Shown: positions 1 through 15,211 of the stretch, piece after piece
How positions within the stretch are numbered: position 1 is the stretch's first letter
How the letters are laid out: every line of letters begins with the position of its first letter
From: Struthio camelus
Taxonomy: Eukaryota > Chordata > Aves > Struthioniformes > Struthionidae
Length of the DNA: 64,000 nt
Reading direction: 5' to 3'
NCBI RefSeq assembly: GCF_040807025.1
Contig: NC_090942.1
Coordinates: forward strand, 80,643,987 to 80,707,986
Notes under the pieces: model-generated
The model's database searches: none
Told to the model about the DNA's origin: nothing
What the model saw: only the letters and a program-made list of their open reading frames with translations
Made by a program: the position numbers and the translations under genes

Positions 1-3000
1 CATGGGAAATCAGATATTATTTGTTCTGCTGCACACAGAACACACATACAATGTATATGTATCTATACACAGTTTTAGTAAAGTAAGTCCTTGCTTTTTC
101 TGACTTGATCCGGAGCACTTTATTAGCCAGACTAATATAAAAATATAGAAAATGTAGAAAGTTTGTTTTGGTTTTTTCCCAGGATAATGCAATAATTATT
201 CATAGAGACTAACATGAATAGAACAGCAATCATTCTCGTTCCAAGTATATAATCTTTTCGCAGCTCATCATATATGTTTTTACACAACATAATACTATAA
301 TGATTTGCTGAGCAAATCGTTTGCTCAGAAGTGCCTAAGAAAAATGGAGAACTTAATTTATTGAAATAATATGTTAATTAAATCAATTAACAAAAACAGC
401 AGAAGGAGGTGACATCATTCCAATTGTATCTAGCTCTGCAGAGCTCCACCTATGCTATTTTGCTCCCAGCATCACACGGCTCCATATGAATACTCATTAA
501 ATGGTCTTATGATGATGTCATTTATAGCCCAATAGCGTGCGATAGGCTGTACAACAGGTATTTAGCTAGCAGACTCATAGTCATTTGACAATACATGCAA
601 ACTACATCCGAATGATTAATGGTGTTCCTTAAAGGAGAAAAACATCCCACTGAAAGGAGTGAAACACTCCTCACTTGACCAACTCCTTCAGGAAAATATT
701 TTCATGGCCTGTCCTTATTTCCTAGATCTAAGCAAGAGGAGCTTTTATTTCTTTTTATAGAAGAGATAACAAATCATCTTTGCTATCCTTCCCTTGTTAA
801 AGAAGGCAGGTAAGTTGGGTTCAATTTTTGGCGAGAAACCATCCAGTAGTAAGAGGAGAGCTCTAGGCTATCTGGAGACAGGCCTCTGGATGTGTCATCA
901 TCAATCCCAAGCACTGCCACCACCCCAGCACTTCAAACTTCTGGTTTTGTTAGCTTTTCACTCAAGACTGTTTTCACTTTCATAATTTTTCCTAGGAAAA
1001 CTTGGAGGGAATGCAGCTTGTCTTTAAAATGTATTCCACCTGATACGCAGAATATCTCATATAAATAGCTTAGAGACTAGCTTTGAAGCTTTCTGTTTCC
1101 TTGACCATTTTTTTCAGAGTGCAATAAATTCTCATACAAAGATTTCTGTGACAGGAAAAGCTATCATTATGTATATCCCTGAGCACAGCCTTTTATGCAT
1201 CATTTATCACTACATTTTAAAATTATTTTCTAGGTATGTTTGAAATATATGATTTCATTGTGTGATTCAATCCTGTACCTTGAGCCAACATTTCAGGGGA
1301 TCTTAGATGCAATATTTTAGACTCGTGCAAGGTTGAGGAATAGTATAAATTTTATCACTGAAAAACTGGAAGCATGCTGATTCTAAATGTCAGAGAGGTT
1401 TAGCTTTATTATTGATTAGCTAAACATAGTAACAGATTGACCACCTAGTAGTCAAATGTAAAGGGCCTTACTCTCTTCTCAAAGCAATTCAACTTCCCTG
1501 CAACTTCTCCTAACTTGCACTCATGTTGATTAATAGAAAATCAAGCCCCAGAACAATACGGGGCAGATTGAAATTTCTATGTAAAATTAAAACAAAACTT
1601 TATTATCCTCAATACCATAATACTTCATAAGGATTCCAAAAATCATATTTTTCTTCTCAGAAAACCTGGCCACTTCAAAATCTATTTGTAAAGCCAGTGC
1701 TCCTACCTACTTTTGAAATCTTGATTACAGGATCTGCCTAACTTCAGGACTGATGTAGGGTTCAGAGAGAGCTCGGTGATAGATCGTTTAGCTTACCAGT
1801 AGTTGAAAGGTGTACACTCAATTAAACTTATATTGATGTTTTTAATCTTCATGACACAAGTGCACATGCATAAGAAAACAGCAATCCGCTTCCCTTGATG
1901 GCTCAAGAGCCCTCTACGTAATCTGATTATGTTTTAAAACTCATTTTTTCACTTGGTAAAAGAATTCCTGTAACTTCAGTAGTGTTTTATGGTGGGAAGA
2001 AAGCGTTATTAGTGCATGGCTCCGCAAAACAACAAGGTCCACTGTGCTTGTTCAATATTGACCTGTAAGAAGAAAGTCTAGTTTTTCTTTTCTGCTTTAC
2101 ATGGAACTACACATTTTAAAGACACAATGCAGTGAATGTTTAGTCAGCCCTGATATTCCCCAAATCTCTGGAATTGGTGAGCTTCAGATACAGCTGTAAA
2201 ATCGATCACAGTCACAGGTGAATTGTGAATTATGTTAGAGATGTTAAGCCTATTTCATTGAAAAAAAGAAAAGAAACAGAAGCTGCCTGGTGGTGGTGAT
2301 TTCCTGCAGTTACAGTTACAGTTTCCAATGGAGCGGAGGGAAAGAAAAGCATGTATGAATGGTTTTTGAATTGCAGAAAATGAATCAAGAGATCAGATTC
2401 ATGTGGTTCCAAATTCAGGGTCTGAACATTTTAAGAATGGGGAAACTGTATCCAAAGTTTCTTTGTGTTTGAGTATGTCAGTGTCTCCTCTCTTCAAGGG
2501 ATAGATAGGCTTAATTCTTCCTCCAAGGGTTATGAATCTGAAAAGTGCCTGAAGGTTGAGACCATCTTTCACGATCTGGTTCAACATGAAAAATTGTGGT
2601 CACTATCAGAAATGAATCGTTGCTCTTTCTGCTACAGACTTCTCTGCTGGATGATGATTTCTGAAGAAACAAAGAAAAATCACAAAACATAGCGTACCAA
2701 TCAAGGGCATTAGGAATAAGGAAGAACTGTGGTGCAACAAATTTTGTGATTTTTTTTTTTTAAGTAAAAGCAAATCTTTTCATCTTTATTCAAAGGACAA
2801 ATGGGTATTCTTACAAATGTAAGTTTCCTGAATGTTTTATAACTCTTTATCTTCCAAGCAAGCCAACAAGACTACAACTGTGTTTATTCTTTTCTGTCTC
2901 TCATGGCAGAATGGAAAAAGGGTATAAGGCTTTTTAAGTCCAGGCTTTTTCTAGTCTCTCCACTTTGTTTTTTAACTAAACACACTTACGTGGCTTGATG

Positions 3001-5741
3001 CAATGTAAACACTGGTAGAAAAGTTCGCAGTTACTCAACGTCTATTTGCTTCACGCAAATATTTTTGTTATGACAGAATCATCATTCTAGAGCATGGCAC
3101 AATTGCCCTGTTACTATTTTAAACTAGCTGCTGGTAATACCAAACTATTCAGGGAAAAGAGTACTTTCTAGTTTGCTAAAAGTGGATTTAGGCTTTTTTT
3201 TAATGGTTTTGCTGACTGTGTTGCTCAGCTTCTGCTGTCTGTGCCATAAAGCTTTGCTTCTCAGGACGCTGTGGAAGAGGGGCTGCAGTCTTCATATTTT
3301 ATTCTTGGCAGAGCGTAATTTAAACAGAAAACTTTTTTTGAGTTATAAATTATTTCTAGGAGGGTTATTTTTGTGTTTTTTGTATAGACAAAATTTTATT
3401 TTTATTATGAATAAGGAAAACATAAGTTTAAGAGAAATCAATGATTTTTGTTCTTGTAATGTGGTATGGTAAGACAAATGCAAGGAAAAATACTTTTAAA
3501 TGATGGAGAACTGGTTCCATTAAATCTCAAAGTTGTGATGTGCTTTCCAGTAAATCTGAATATAATTTAGGTATGCACTCATCTTCATTTTGTGTAGATG
3601 GTGCTTGCTAAATAGTCATGTAAGTATGACGAATGTTAAAAAGTCATTTTAAAATATCACACGTTACGTCAAACTTCACTAACTAAATTTATCATAAGGT
3701 CGGAAATCTCTGCAATCCATATTGTGTGTGGTCTTCACTATTTTTTTTAAATAGGAAGTTTTTCTAGCTTCAGAAGCACCTTGATTTGTCTGTTGCCATA
3801 TAGGAAGAAATGCTTTTCAATGGATTTCTTAACCAACACCTACTCTGTATTCAAGCACAAGAGCAATAAGGAAGAGAAAGTCATTTTTATTTCTGTCCTA
3901 TGAACTTGGCAAAAGGCCAGCTCGTTTATAGTGCCAGGACGGGGAAAATATTAGTAAAAATACAGATAAGAGTAAGAAAGAACTGCAGTTGTTACATTGC
4001 AGTTAAACCCAGTCTGTGTGGTAGATAAGCACTACAAATTCATCTCAAAAGAGGCATGCTTAAAAGTTGTGAGCTTCCGAAAAGAAGCAGAAGGTAAAGC
4101 CTTGTGAACATCAGGCAAATAGAAGCTATGATGTATTGTAAGTAAGAGAACATTTATAGCTCCTACGTTTAGTGCAATCACTGGATGCTGCAGTGAATAT
4201 GCCAAAGTGCTTACGGTAGTATCTTATAAACCAGTTTCTTGTGGCGTGCTATAGATGTATTTTCCACTGGTGCTGCAGGGCTGAAAAAGGTGTGCTTACA
4301 GGTCCGTTAGGGCACCAGTGTGCATTTTCTCGTGTTGGATGTGAGGGCGTGTTTTGCCTGATGTAAAGCAAGGCTGGTTTCATTCCTGAAATACAGTCCT
4401 TATAAAGCCTGCAGTAACTAAACTCACTTTGACTGATATTTAGAGGAATAGCCCAAAGAGCTACCGAGTGTGACATGTCAGTGTTCCCTCAGAGCTCAAC
4501 TGCTTTCGCAGAACCACATTCTTAAAAACAATGTTTATTATAATGACGGCAAACTTCTGAGTGTGAGTAGCGCTAGGTTTCTGTGCTTCCTGACGAATAG
4601 GAAGAATAACCTGGTTGACGCTAGATGATTACACTGCTTATCGCTAAGTTAGTCATTATTCCTTTTTTACTGAAAAGTGATGCGCTGTTATTACATTTAA
4701 TGCTACCTCCTCAGGTTAGCGTTAAGTGGTGTTACGTCTTCTCTGCTTCTGTCTTTCCCTCTTTGTAATTTCAGTTTCTTGGAGGCGTGTTGATAACAGG
4801 TGAGTATAAACAGGAAATACATGCACCTATGTATGTTACCCCTGAGACAGAGGTTATAACTTTGTTATGCTGCCTGCATAAGGGCTGACCCCCACTCCCT
4901 TATCAGCTGCCTCACAGGCTGTAGTTTTACCATATTGACCACTGATACTTTTTGGTAATGATATTGGAAGATGTGAACATAATTTTGCTGTTTTCGATTT
5001 TTTTTTAACAACTTCCTGGGTTTGCGTCTCTTATACACTGGTGAATCCAGCAAGGTAAAATAATCACAATACTTTTCTCTCAGAGAAAAAAAGAGACAAA
5101 AACCTAGCCATTTTGCCCATGTCTTCACAGGGTATGGGATGGACAGGTTGCATGATACTCGTAGAGACTAAAGGACAAAAATGTCTATAGTCTTTCTGCC
5201 TACTGGCTCCACTCAAATTTCTCCATTGTCAAAACAGTGCAATTTGAAGGTCTTCAGGTTTTTTTTCTTCCACAAAATCTCTGCATCTTGCTGTGTCCCA
5301 GCAGTACGTAAATTCTCCTTTTACAACTGTGTTTCTTTATACCAGCTTCCCACTACCGAGCCAAAAATCTGAATACCGCCTGTAAAAATTGATGCAGCGT
5401 GCTAAGTCCAAAGCGGCCTTAACAAAACGTACACGTTGACTAGAGCTTTCATCATGGCCTTCACTGTGACCTTTGTGTTCTCCCTCTCCTCCTGGGGGGT
5501 CAGCTCTTGCTGTAGCATTAGCTCCTCTGCGCAGAGCTGCCCCCCTTACTTGCTGTAGGGCAGTTTGCTCTTCTATGGTGAATAAAAAGCAACGGTAGTG
5601 GGTTACAGTATGCCCGGCATGAGGAATGTGGCTGCCAAGAGCCAAGACTTGATCCTCGCGCTGCGCAAAAAGAACGGCTCAGTGTATTTAGCACATTGCT
5701 CCAAGCGATTAGTGAAATGAGTGAGGGCTTTTTTCCTAAGG

Positions 5742-5817
5742 TGCCTGAATATTTTTAAAAAGTAAGTTTTAATTCTGCTTGCCTGAATATTTTAAAAGGT
5801 AACTTTTAATTCTGTTG
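5742..5817. repeat. Imperfect 38-bp tandem duplication
   Basis: Two adjacent copies of a unit beginning TGCCTGAATATTTT and ending in TTTTAATTCTG start at 5742 and 5780. They differ by a few substitutions and one or two indels, so the duplication is local and not very recent. No coding frame is involved. Confidence 0.85.
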
Positions 5818-8800
5818 AAGCAACAAAGCTTCGGAACTGAATTACCTGATTTTTACTAGCCCTATGATGATTTGTGAGCGGGAATGGAAAAGCAATGTAA
5901 TGTAATATACTATTGTACCAAACACATTTGCTCAGTAATCTTGTTGGTACCCAGGAGCTTATCAGAAACCTCGTAACAGGTACAGGCTGCTCTGGGTACA
6001 GTCTGTTGCTCATTGAAATGGGATCCAGTTCAGCTATATCAGTCCAGGAAGTTGCAGATAAATGTATATTGCAACAGACATTTGGTACAGCTTTTCATAT
6101 GTTTGTATTATCAAACTTCTCTTTTAATGTATAATTTGGCATTCGCTACAGAGCAACTCTTCTTAAAGGCCCTTCAGTGAACAAAATTGCTATGCTCAGC
6201 CCATTTGACGCTCTGTGAGATCCTTTACAGAAGGAGAAAGGAGGGCTACCAGATTAGCAAACAGATGTAAAACTGATTTTAAGGTACATTACCAAGTAGT
6301 ACAATATACATCTTCTGAATTTACGGATGTAAGTGAATTTCTGTACGAAATAAATTGTAATTTATGCAAAGACATCCAGACTTTTGTGAACCATGGAGCC
6401 AAATAAAACGTGAATACCTTCCAAAAGAAAACACTGCAGCTAGGTCTCAAAGGCAAGCAAAATCTGACTAGATTAATTTAACATCTGTAGGTAAATCAAA
6501 GCATCACTAGTGTAATATATATACCAGCTGTAAGCTCTCTATTTCTGGAGTGAAAAAAAACAGTATAAGAGCTAGAAACAGAAAAAAGAATAGTGAAGAA
6601 GGGTTGCTTGTTCCAACTGTTCTCTTCTAGGAATTACACTGTTTTAAAAACAAAAACAAAAAAACAGCATTCTGTTTATGTTTTATTTTTAATCAGAGAT
6701 TGATTTGGTTTGGATTAAGCACACTTCAATTCTAGTATACCACTCAGATTTTTTTGATGCGTAGCTCAGCTTTATTTATTTAATGACAAATATTTTCCTG
6801 TACATAGTTCAGGGGATTGTTAGTGGGTTAATGACTGATTCAAGTCTTTTTCTTCTCTCCAGTTAGGAGCAAATAAAAGTTGTTAAGCTGTCTTAGACTC
6901 TTTAGTATCTTCTGTATGGACAGGGAGCACTCAACAAAATTAAGTGAAGTTATAAGGTTTTTGCCTCAGGGAGCTGGCATGATAAGTCAGGCAACCAGCA
7001 GCAAGAGTTCTAGTAAAATTACATTGTCAGTAGTCGATGCAAAACCCATTAACACAAAAAAGTGTGCAAAAAAAGAGGGGGGGCTTTAAAGACCAATAGG
7101 AAGACACTAAAGGACAATGGTGCACTAGGAAGAAGGACATTGCCCCCATCAATGACTTCAGAGACAGGAGGGAAAGAAAAGAGGAGTAAAACTAATATTG
7201 GTCATCTGGAAAACCATCCCTTCCCCGACTGATCTCACCCACTCCTTGATCTACTATTGAATATCCAAAGCGAGCTGCCTTTTCCACCTTCCTCCAAGGT
7301 AGAGTTTAACAAACAGCGGAACTGTTGTAATGGCTCACAGCTGCAAAAGGGGAAGATCCTGCTTCCTCCTCCCCTATCCAGAGGTCCTGCCCTCTCCTTC
7401 GCCCTGCTCAGGTTTTGTTGGTCCCTGGCTGAGTCAGTTCAACTCACTAACCTGCAGAAAATTATTGTACTGTAGCTGGAGACACCTTGGTGTGAGGAGT
7501 TCTTCCTGACTCAGCTTCCTTTCTTACAATGAAGCTGGGGCCTCATCCTTACTAAGAAAAAGATGCATTTTTGCGGCGTGTCGCAATTAGAGTTCTATTG
7601 GGTCAAAAAAAAAGGCTTTAGTTTGTTTTTATTTACACCAAAGCACCTGTCTTGTAGCATGGTGGTATGTAATAGATATCTAACTGTAAAATCTTAAGTG
7701 GAAAGACAGCACATGTAATTCTGCTACCAAGTAATTAGGTGATGTCAGCACACTCACACCCAGGGTTAATCTAGTCTCATTTACCCTATAATAACAAAGC
7801 AGTGCCTTGTCTTCACCCTGTTTTTTCAGTGGTGCAGGTAACTCACTGTACGTATGTTGTGATAAAGGCAGTGCACTGTATCTCTTACATAGCTACAACC
7901 AGTAAACTCCTAACATCCAAGAAGAGGCATGTAGGGCAGGTATACAGGCAAGATTTTTTTTCTTGCCAGATGAATTAGAAATCAATTCAAGGTAAGCTGA
8001 ACTAGCCGATACATTTGAAAATCCAGGTCTGGATGTTAAACAAACATTTGTAATTACCGAACCCCCAGGATAAACAGCAAATATTCTGTGTTCTTCAGCA
8101 AATATTTGTGGAGTTACATGAAGATGAATTAGGTAATCCGAGTAACTGGAATCAAGTAATCTGAATCAAAAGGGATGCAAAAATCCATGATACGGGTCTA
8201 ATTAACCATCCTTGTGCTATGTTAAATAATTCCAGGATCTGTGGGTCTTTTAATAGCCAAGAGGTAATAACTGATGACTACCATTTCTCATAAATCAAGC
8301 ACGTCTACATGTGAATAACTTTTAATTTAGCTTCTGGTGGAACTGCCTCTGTGATCCACTGATCACTTGCTGTGTTTCTGTATCCTGCCCTGCACATTGC
8401 CCAATAACTCTGGGACCTTTGGGATCTTCAGCTATGGCTGTTGAAATCGAGAGCCCAAACACCAAGTGCATGCACGCTTCATAAGAGGCAGCTAGCTGGT
8501 CGAAGACTAGCTTTTGAATATTTGCTGCTTTGTGTTTATAATTATGAATTTTGTTTTGCCAATCTCTAGAGCTAAATGCAGCAGCAAGCTGAATCTTAGC
8601 TCAAGCCATCATGTGAGGGAAAAAGGAATAGAATTATATATGTATATGCAGAAGTTGTTAACAAAAAGAAACATAAAATACAGGGAAACCCCTCAGAATA
8701 ACTCAGTTAAAAGCTAAATATCTGGTGACACTCGTATATTGAAAAGCAGGCCTCAAAGATGCTCCTTTTTTTAAACTATACGTCCAGATTTTCATTCTGG

Positions 8801-11800
8801 CTTTCACTGCATTTTGGAGTGAAATGATCTGAGAAAAAGAAGGTTTTTTTTACTGGCAAGACTTAGGGTTTATTATGAGAAAAAAAAAAAAAACCTATTT
8901 GGAAAGTATGCTGAATATTGTGAATATTAGAGAAGAGATTTGGAAACCTGATGGATTTGCATCCAGCTCTGAATGCAGCAATGGAAGTGCTCCTTTTTAT
9001 TTCTTCTAGGTTCACTGTCAGCTATATTTCTATGATGTTTCCAGAAATAAATGAAGCATTTCAGATACAGTTTCGCTAAAGAGAGACGGATCTAGCTGCA
9101 CAAGGACCTATCAGGTACTATTTTGTTTATTCTGTCTGTTTGCTAACCTCAAACTTCAGTGAGTCACGGTATTTTTACTGCTGTTCTATCCATCCCGTAG
9201 GCTTTAACATACTCCTCCGCTTAATTATTAACAAAGTCCAAAGGTATCCACCCCTCTCCCACACAGATCTTTCAGCTAAACACAACTCCATAACCTATTC
9301 TTATTTAAAATTCTTCCTTGCTCTTTAGATAAATGCAGTGTTTGTAGTTGATACTTTAGTTGCTGAAACGACTTCCTTTCCCCAATTCGCTAAGATCGCA
9401 AGGTTTTTGAATGTTACTCTTCCTATTGCTGCTTACGTTCTTCCTGCCCAAACAAATGGGACCTGGCCACACTCCACTCTTGCAGACATCTACTGGCTTG
9501 GCTTGTTTCATGATCCAGTTGAAAATCACAATCTTTTTCTAGATTCTCTATAGCCTTTTTCCTAACTAAAATTTTCCCTGATTCCTCAGCTTACCCGCTA
9601 AAGTCATCCTCTCTCTTTCTTTGATCAGCATTGGCTGTGGTTTGATGCCAGGCCAATTTCTCAGTGGTAATACAGATGGAAGGTCACTGTTCCTTCATCA
9701 CAGCATGCCACCTTTCCACATATTGGGGAATGTGCTGTGAATGAGATGAGGAAACCATTTGTATTTCCTGCAGTGTTTTTATGATTTTTTCAGCTGAAGA
9801 GCTCTCCTGATCTAGTTCACAACATGACCCTGCAAAGAGCTGGTGTCGGAAAATTGAGGGGTGATGCCATATCACTGTATGATGGTGTCGGTGTTGAGGT
9901 TGTTTCAGCGGCCACAGGATCAGAAAACTATGGCCTTCCTGCTCTTGGCCTGAGATGGTTCTTCCCTGAATTTATGCCGCGTAACAAGCTTGTTAATATG
10001 TCTTAGCGGTGTAAATCTGCATGCATTTTCAAATCTCATCTGATGTCTGTCATTTACTTTGTGTTATTGTAATGTCCTGTTTGCAAATTATTTTATCAAA
10101 TGTTTATAATAATTTTAGAAGTAAAGTCTTCTTTTAAAAAAGCTAAAAAGGAATTAACTGTGAGTACTGATTCACAAATCAAAGCTGACTGGTATAAGGA
10201 ATGGTGAGAAATACTTCTATGAGAACGCTGATGATCAAAGTTTGATGGAAAAGCTGGTACCTGAAAAGCGTTAGTCCAACTGTACATGTGCATGTTTTTT
10301 GTTTTTTTTTAAAGCCTGAGCCAAGAACACAGAGATGAAACATGTGATTGTTCTTCAAAGAAGTTCTAGCATCCATTCAAAGTGTCAGTAATGAATGCTG
10401 GAAAAGACTAGTGCGTGGCACAGGAAGACTTAGTCATAGCCTGGAAAACAGAGAAAGAAAACAGTTTAAGCTGAATAGTTACTCAGCTAATTGCTTTTGA
10501 GTAAGTCCCCGATTTACACACCCTAGAACCTAAACTCCAAATTTTTGCTTGATAGATTGAGCTTGGAGACCCGTACCAAAGATAAATATCTTGCTCTTCC
10601 TCCAGGAGGGAAAAAAGGGAATTAGTAGGGGCTTTCTACAACTGTTCATGTCATAGCAGTGTTTGGGATAGTACAAGCAAATAAGAAAACAAACTGTTTG
10701 CATTAAGGATATTGGAGTAGTGCAAAACTGTAGTCAGATGAGTTCTGGAAATACCGCTGAGAGGAGAAGAAATACTGGTCACTCTGGGTGCCTATTCTAC
10801 CTGCTCGCCACATGATTACACTCTCAAAGCAGCGAGGAACATGTACTTTCCCTTTAATTGCCTCAGTGAAAAGTCCAGGAGCTTAGCTTTAAACCCGCCT
10901 TCAAAAGCAGCTTAAGCCAAGTCACTGGACTTTGTACCAAAATGTACATGCACATGATTCACACTGACTCTCCTTGGGTGCTCTGGCAGTAACATATCTT
11001 TTAAAATCACTGCATCTGCTTGCTAAATAAATGTGCTTATACCTTTGGTGCATGAAGAACTGGGTCTAAAGTGAACATATTTAGTATGGAGGCAAACTTA
11101 AATTCCTACTTCAGTTTTACTTTCTGTGTTTGGACTGAATTATTTACAAAGAGTTGAGATCACAAGGAAATGATATTTACATGGTAACTCCTGTCTTAAA
11201 TTCTGCATAACAAATGAGGAAAGGAGCAGAAACTACTGAACCTTAGATTAAAGCTACACTAAATCCAGACAAAAATACGTATCGATTGAAGTATGCTGAA
11301 TAATTTAAGTATAATTTAAATTTAAGTATAGCCTAATCTAAGCACACAAGGGAACATGCACCTTATGCTGCAGAGGTGTATGGGAGGAGATGGTACATAT
11401 TTTAAAGAAAACCAAGCTAAAGTGCTAGTAATTGTAGTACTTTTAATACTAGTAATTGTATTAAGAGACAGGTTCCACCATATATTCTTTCTTGCTTCCG
11501 CTTTCTAATATTTCATGCTTATATCACAAGCTCCTTAGGGAAAAGACAGATCATTAGCATGATTATTCAAGGATGCCAGGCAAGGCATAGGGTATTAATG
11601 GAAAGAAGGGTTGGGAATTGGAAGCAGGCATCAGAGAGCAGTACAAAGTTGATGTAGATAATAGAAAGACTTGAGAAGAAGAGTCAAATATAGCTTTAAC
11701 TGGACAGCGTAAAGAATGAAGGCCAAAAAAGATGTTGCAGTAGTCAGGTAATAAGATGTGAATCATAATTATGGTGGTGATGACAGAGATTTTAGAGATG

Positions 11801-14800
11801 TCGCCCAAGGAGAAGCTCAGTGGGACAGATAAAATGCTGAATGCGAAACTCAGAGCAGGGAAAAAAGGAGGCCACAAAGATTTCATTCAGCCAGCAGAAA
11901 GAGGGTAGAAAGAAGTGAGAAGCCTGGATAAGAAAAAAAAAATCCTTCTTTGAAACAGGAAACATTCAAAAAGTATTCGGTAGACAGGAGTGGAAGTTCA
12001 GGGATCAATAAGTGAAAATGCATTATGCAATTACTCTTAATTAAATTAATTCTTAATTTATGTATAGGTCCCAAGATAATAGGAAAAAGCTTGCCATACT
12101 GGAGGAAACTATTACCTATCTGGTTAAATATCATGGCAAGCATCATGCTATCAAAGGAAGGAGCAAAAAAGTCCAGTAACAGAATAACAAAACTTTTCCC
12201 TAGTTCAAAATACAGAGCAGTGATTTCTTTTCTAAAATATTATAGTTCTATTCCATTAGGTAGAACTGATTTCTTTAACAGTAGTTACTGACAACAAAAC
12301 CAAACATAGATCTACTAAATCTTACTGTATCTGACCACACAGTATCAAGTACAAAAAGAAATAGATAGAAAAGAAATCTCATACTGGAGGAAGAAACCAT
12401 TCAGATGAGAAGAGAGGGAGGAATTGAACAGTACAGTTCGATCATAAGAGTAATTACTTACTCCGTAAACTATTTTCACATTTGAAAGATTCCCCTACAG
12501 TTCCTTGATGTCCTGCAGAAGGTTCAAGTGTGGGCTCGCCTTCAGAAAGAGTGTGGAGGGGGTACTGTTTTCTCCATCTCCTTTAATTTACTCTCAATGT
12601 GTACTTCCTCGATCAGTGTAAGAAAGGTGCTTGTTCACCAGTAGCAGTTTTTCCTTAGAAGAATACTTTTTAATTGAAATGGAGAAGTGAAAAAGATGTA
12701 ATGATGGGTGGAGAGCCTGATCACATTAAGAAAAATTTAATCTAACAGTTCTCATCATTGCTGCCAATGTACCAGCATAAAAAGCATATAAGTTATCAGA
12801 GAAATTCTACACATTGTGGGCTATGAAGGGTTAATTGATAAGTTTAAAGCACCATCATCTTATATACAACTGTTCTTACTCTTCTTGCCACAGGAAGAGG
12901 GGGATTGACATCTGGAATGTTTGATCTTGATACTCTGACAGATAATGAGTTATTTCTCTAGTAAGTAGAGAGTAATGAGTAATGCCATTTCCAGACAGGA
13001 TATTTCTGATGGATAAAAATGATCTGAATGATTGAATCCATATCTTACACTGATGAAATGGCATGGTAAACATCTCTTATGAAAGTGAAATACAAGTAAC
13101 GACTTTAATCACTTATTTTGATGGAAAATGAAATCTTGACATAGATTTAAAAAAAATCTGATATTGAGATAATTTTGTGGCAAAATAGACTTGTGTAAAT
13201 GTATAACCTGAATCCTGGTTCTATCCATAACCTGTCATGTCGAAATGAGGCAGATGAGCCTGATCTAATTTATCTTAAAATGTTTTCATTTATCACTCTT
13301 AGTCTTAGAACTTTGGTCTAATCCAACATAGAGACATGTACCTAAAACCAAACCTTAAAGCCAGCTTGCTCCAGAACAACAAAATGAAGCAGTGCAGGAG
13401 TTTCCCGAAGAAAACTGCTGCTACACAAGGACTGAACTGTAGGCATAAAGGAGGGTCAGGGTACATAGATCTCACCGGTCTCCTCTGCTTCACCAGTCTG
13501 GGTGTTTTTAAGGGGGTTGATTTGGAGAGGGAGAGCTATTTTTTTAACAGTAATAACAAAAACAACAATAAAAAATACTGTGTTTGCAAGTAACTCACAT
13601 ATTAACTGAAATAAATCAAATATAATCTACTTCCGTTCATTATTACCTGGAGCCTTTGAATTCAAATTATTTTGACCAATCACAAATGTGCAGGATTCAG
13701 CATGCACAAAAAGTCTTAAATAACGCTCTGGTGTTTTCTATATGCTTCCGTTAATGACGTCTATTCATAAAACTTGTTCTGTTGTGACAGTCTGGCCACT
13801 TAAATTCTTTGAAGAATAAGAATGTGATAAAATTAAAGTAATTTTACTTCAGTAAATAAATGTCAGTTCATTAAAACTTCAGCAGTCAAAAAAAGAGAAA
13901 CAGGACCAAATATATGGCATTTCAGCTTATAAAATGCTGGGTACTATGTCTGGTCTCTACAGTTGCTGCTGAAGTATATACTTATATGGGAAGGATCTAT
14001 TTTACTTAAAATAATGACTTTGTTAGGAAGGTCCTTCATGATGACACAGCAAAAATGAGGCACATTGTCTGTTAAAATTCCTATCATCAGATCAGCAGGA
14101 GAAACCACAGCAAATATTTGAACGCAGGGTCAGCCCACTTCCTGCATTTTGCCAGTAGTTGGAGGAGGTGGTGAAAGCATAGCGAATTTTTGCTGTTATA
14201 GTCCATTTTCCAAACTTATGAATGAGTTTGTGCCTTGTCCTGAATTGAACTGTTAATCTACTTCTACAGTCATAAATGTTACAATATTCAGTATATTTTG
14301 ATTAAAACTTGCAAAAAAAAAACCCCACCCCATTTTATTACAGAAATGCTACTTGTCACTGTTAAGATCTATGACAAAACCAGCTGGATACTGGAAAGAT
14401 GGAAAATCAGCTACTGCATAAGTCTGTCTGCCTGTTTCACAACTGTCAATCTATTAAGCAATATTAATATGATTAGTGCATATTAACAGAATAGAACACT
14501 AATTAAAGCTTATTTCATCTAAAAGCCTAGTAAGCAACCTAATTTCAGATTTCTAAAAGTTGGCACATTTAAATAGCTAATGGATGTTTATGATACTTAG
14601 TGTGTTATTAAGATCTGAACTGTGATATGAATTTATGCAATCAAATCAATAATCTACATTTTAAAAGGGCTTTATGTACAAAAGGATTCAGTATGGTCTC
14701 TTGACTAAAGCTGTTAAATGTGAGATAAGTTTTCCATCTTTATTATAGGTATTTTCTGCAACACCAGCCATATTTATGGACAAAATTTATGTAACTTGTT

Positions 14801-15022
14801 TAAGAGAAAACAGTTCCAAAATAGGACTTAACAAACTTCCTCTCCAGGTCTTGGATAACACAGTCACCTTAGCTGATTCTGCTGGAGACATAGGTTGTTA
14901 AGAGTCTGGTTATCAGGTAGTGTGGGATGGGTAATCTATAGCTTATAAACAGGAAACAGCCCACAACTCATTCTAAATCACAAAAAATTATTTTTGTATT
15001 TTTACTGCATTTTGGGTTAATT

Positions 15023-15082
15023 TAGTGTTACTGTGTGACCCTGGGCGAGGTATATGAAATGTCTATTTGAGCCTCAAAAAGA
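15023..15082 (+). repeat. Degraded MIR/CORE-SINE-like fragment
   Basis: The stretch around GTGTGACCCTGGGC (about 15033-15046), followed about 30 bases later by GAGCCTCA, follows the order and spacing of the conserved core of MIR-type SINEs (GTGTGACCTTGGGCAAG ... GTGCCTCAG). This is recognition from memory of the consensus; the copy is short and heavily diverged. Its age fits an ancient amniote insertion. Confidence 0.5.
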
Positions 15083-15211
15083 GAGCTGATCTCTTTAGCT
15101 AGGAAAAAGCCCACAGTGTGGAGGTGTTCTCACTAGAAATGACTAAGTCCCGACCGTGGTAGATCTCTCAAATTTGTAACTTCCAATGGCAAAAGCCCAC
15201 AACCTTGCTAA

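Noticed and set aside
3173-3472. 99-codon hydrophobic open frame upstream
   Set aside because: It is rich in L, F and C because of T-rich DNA, with no signal-peptide-plus-domain architecture or homology.
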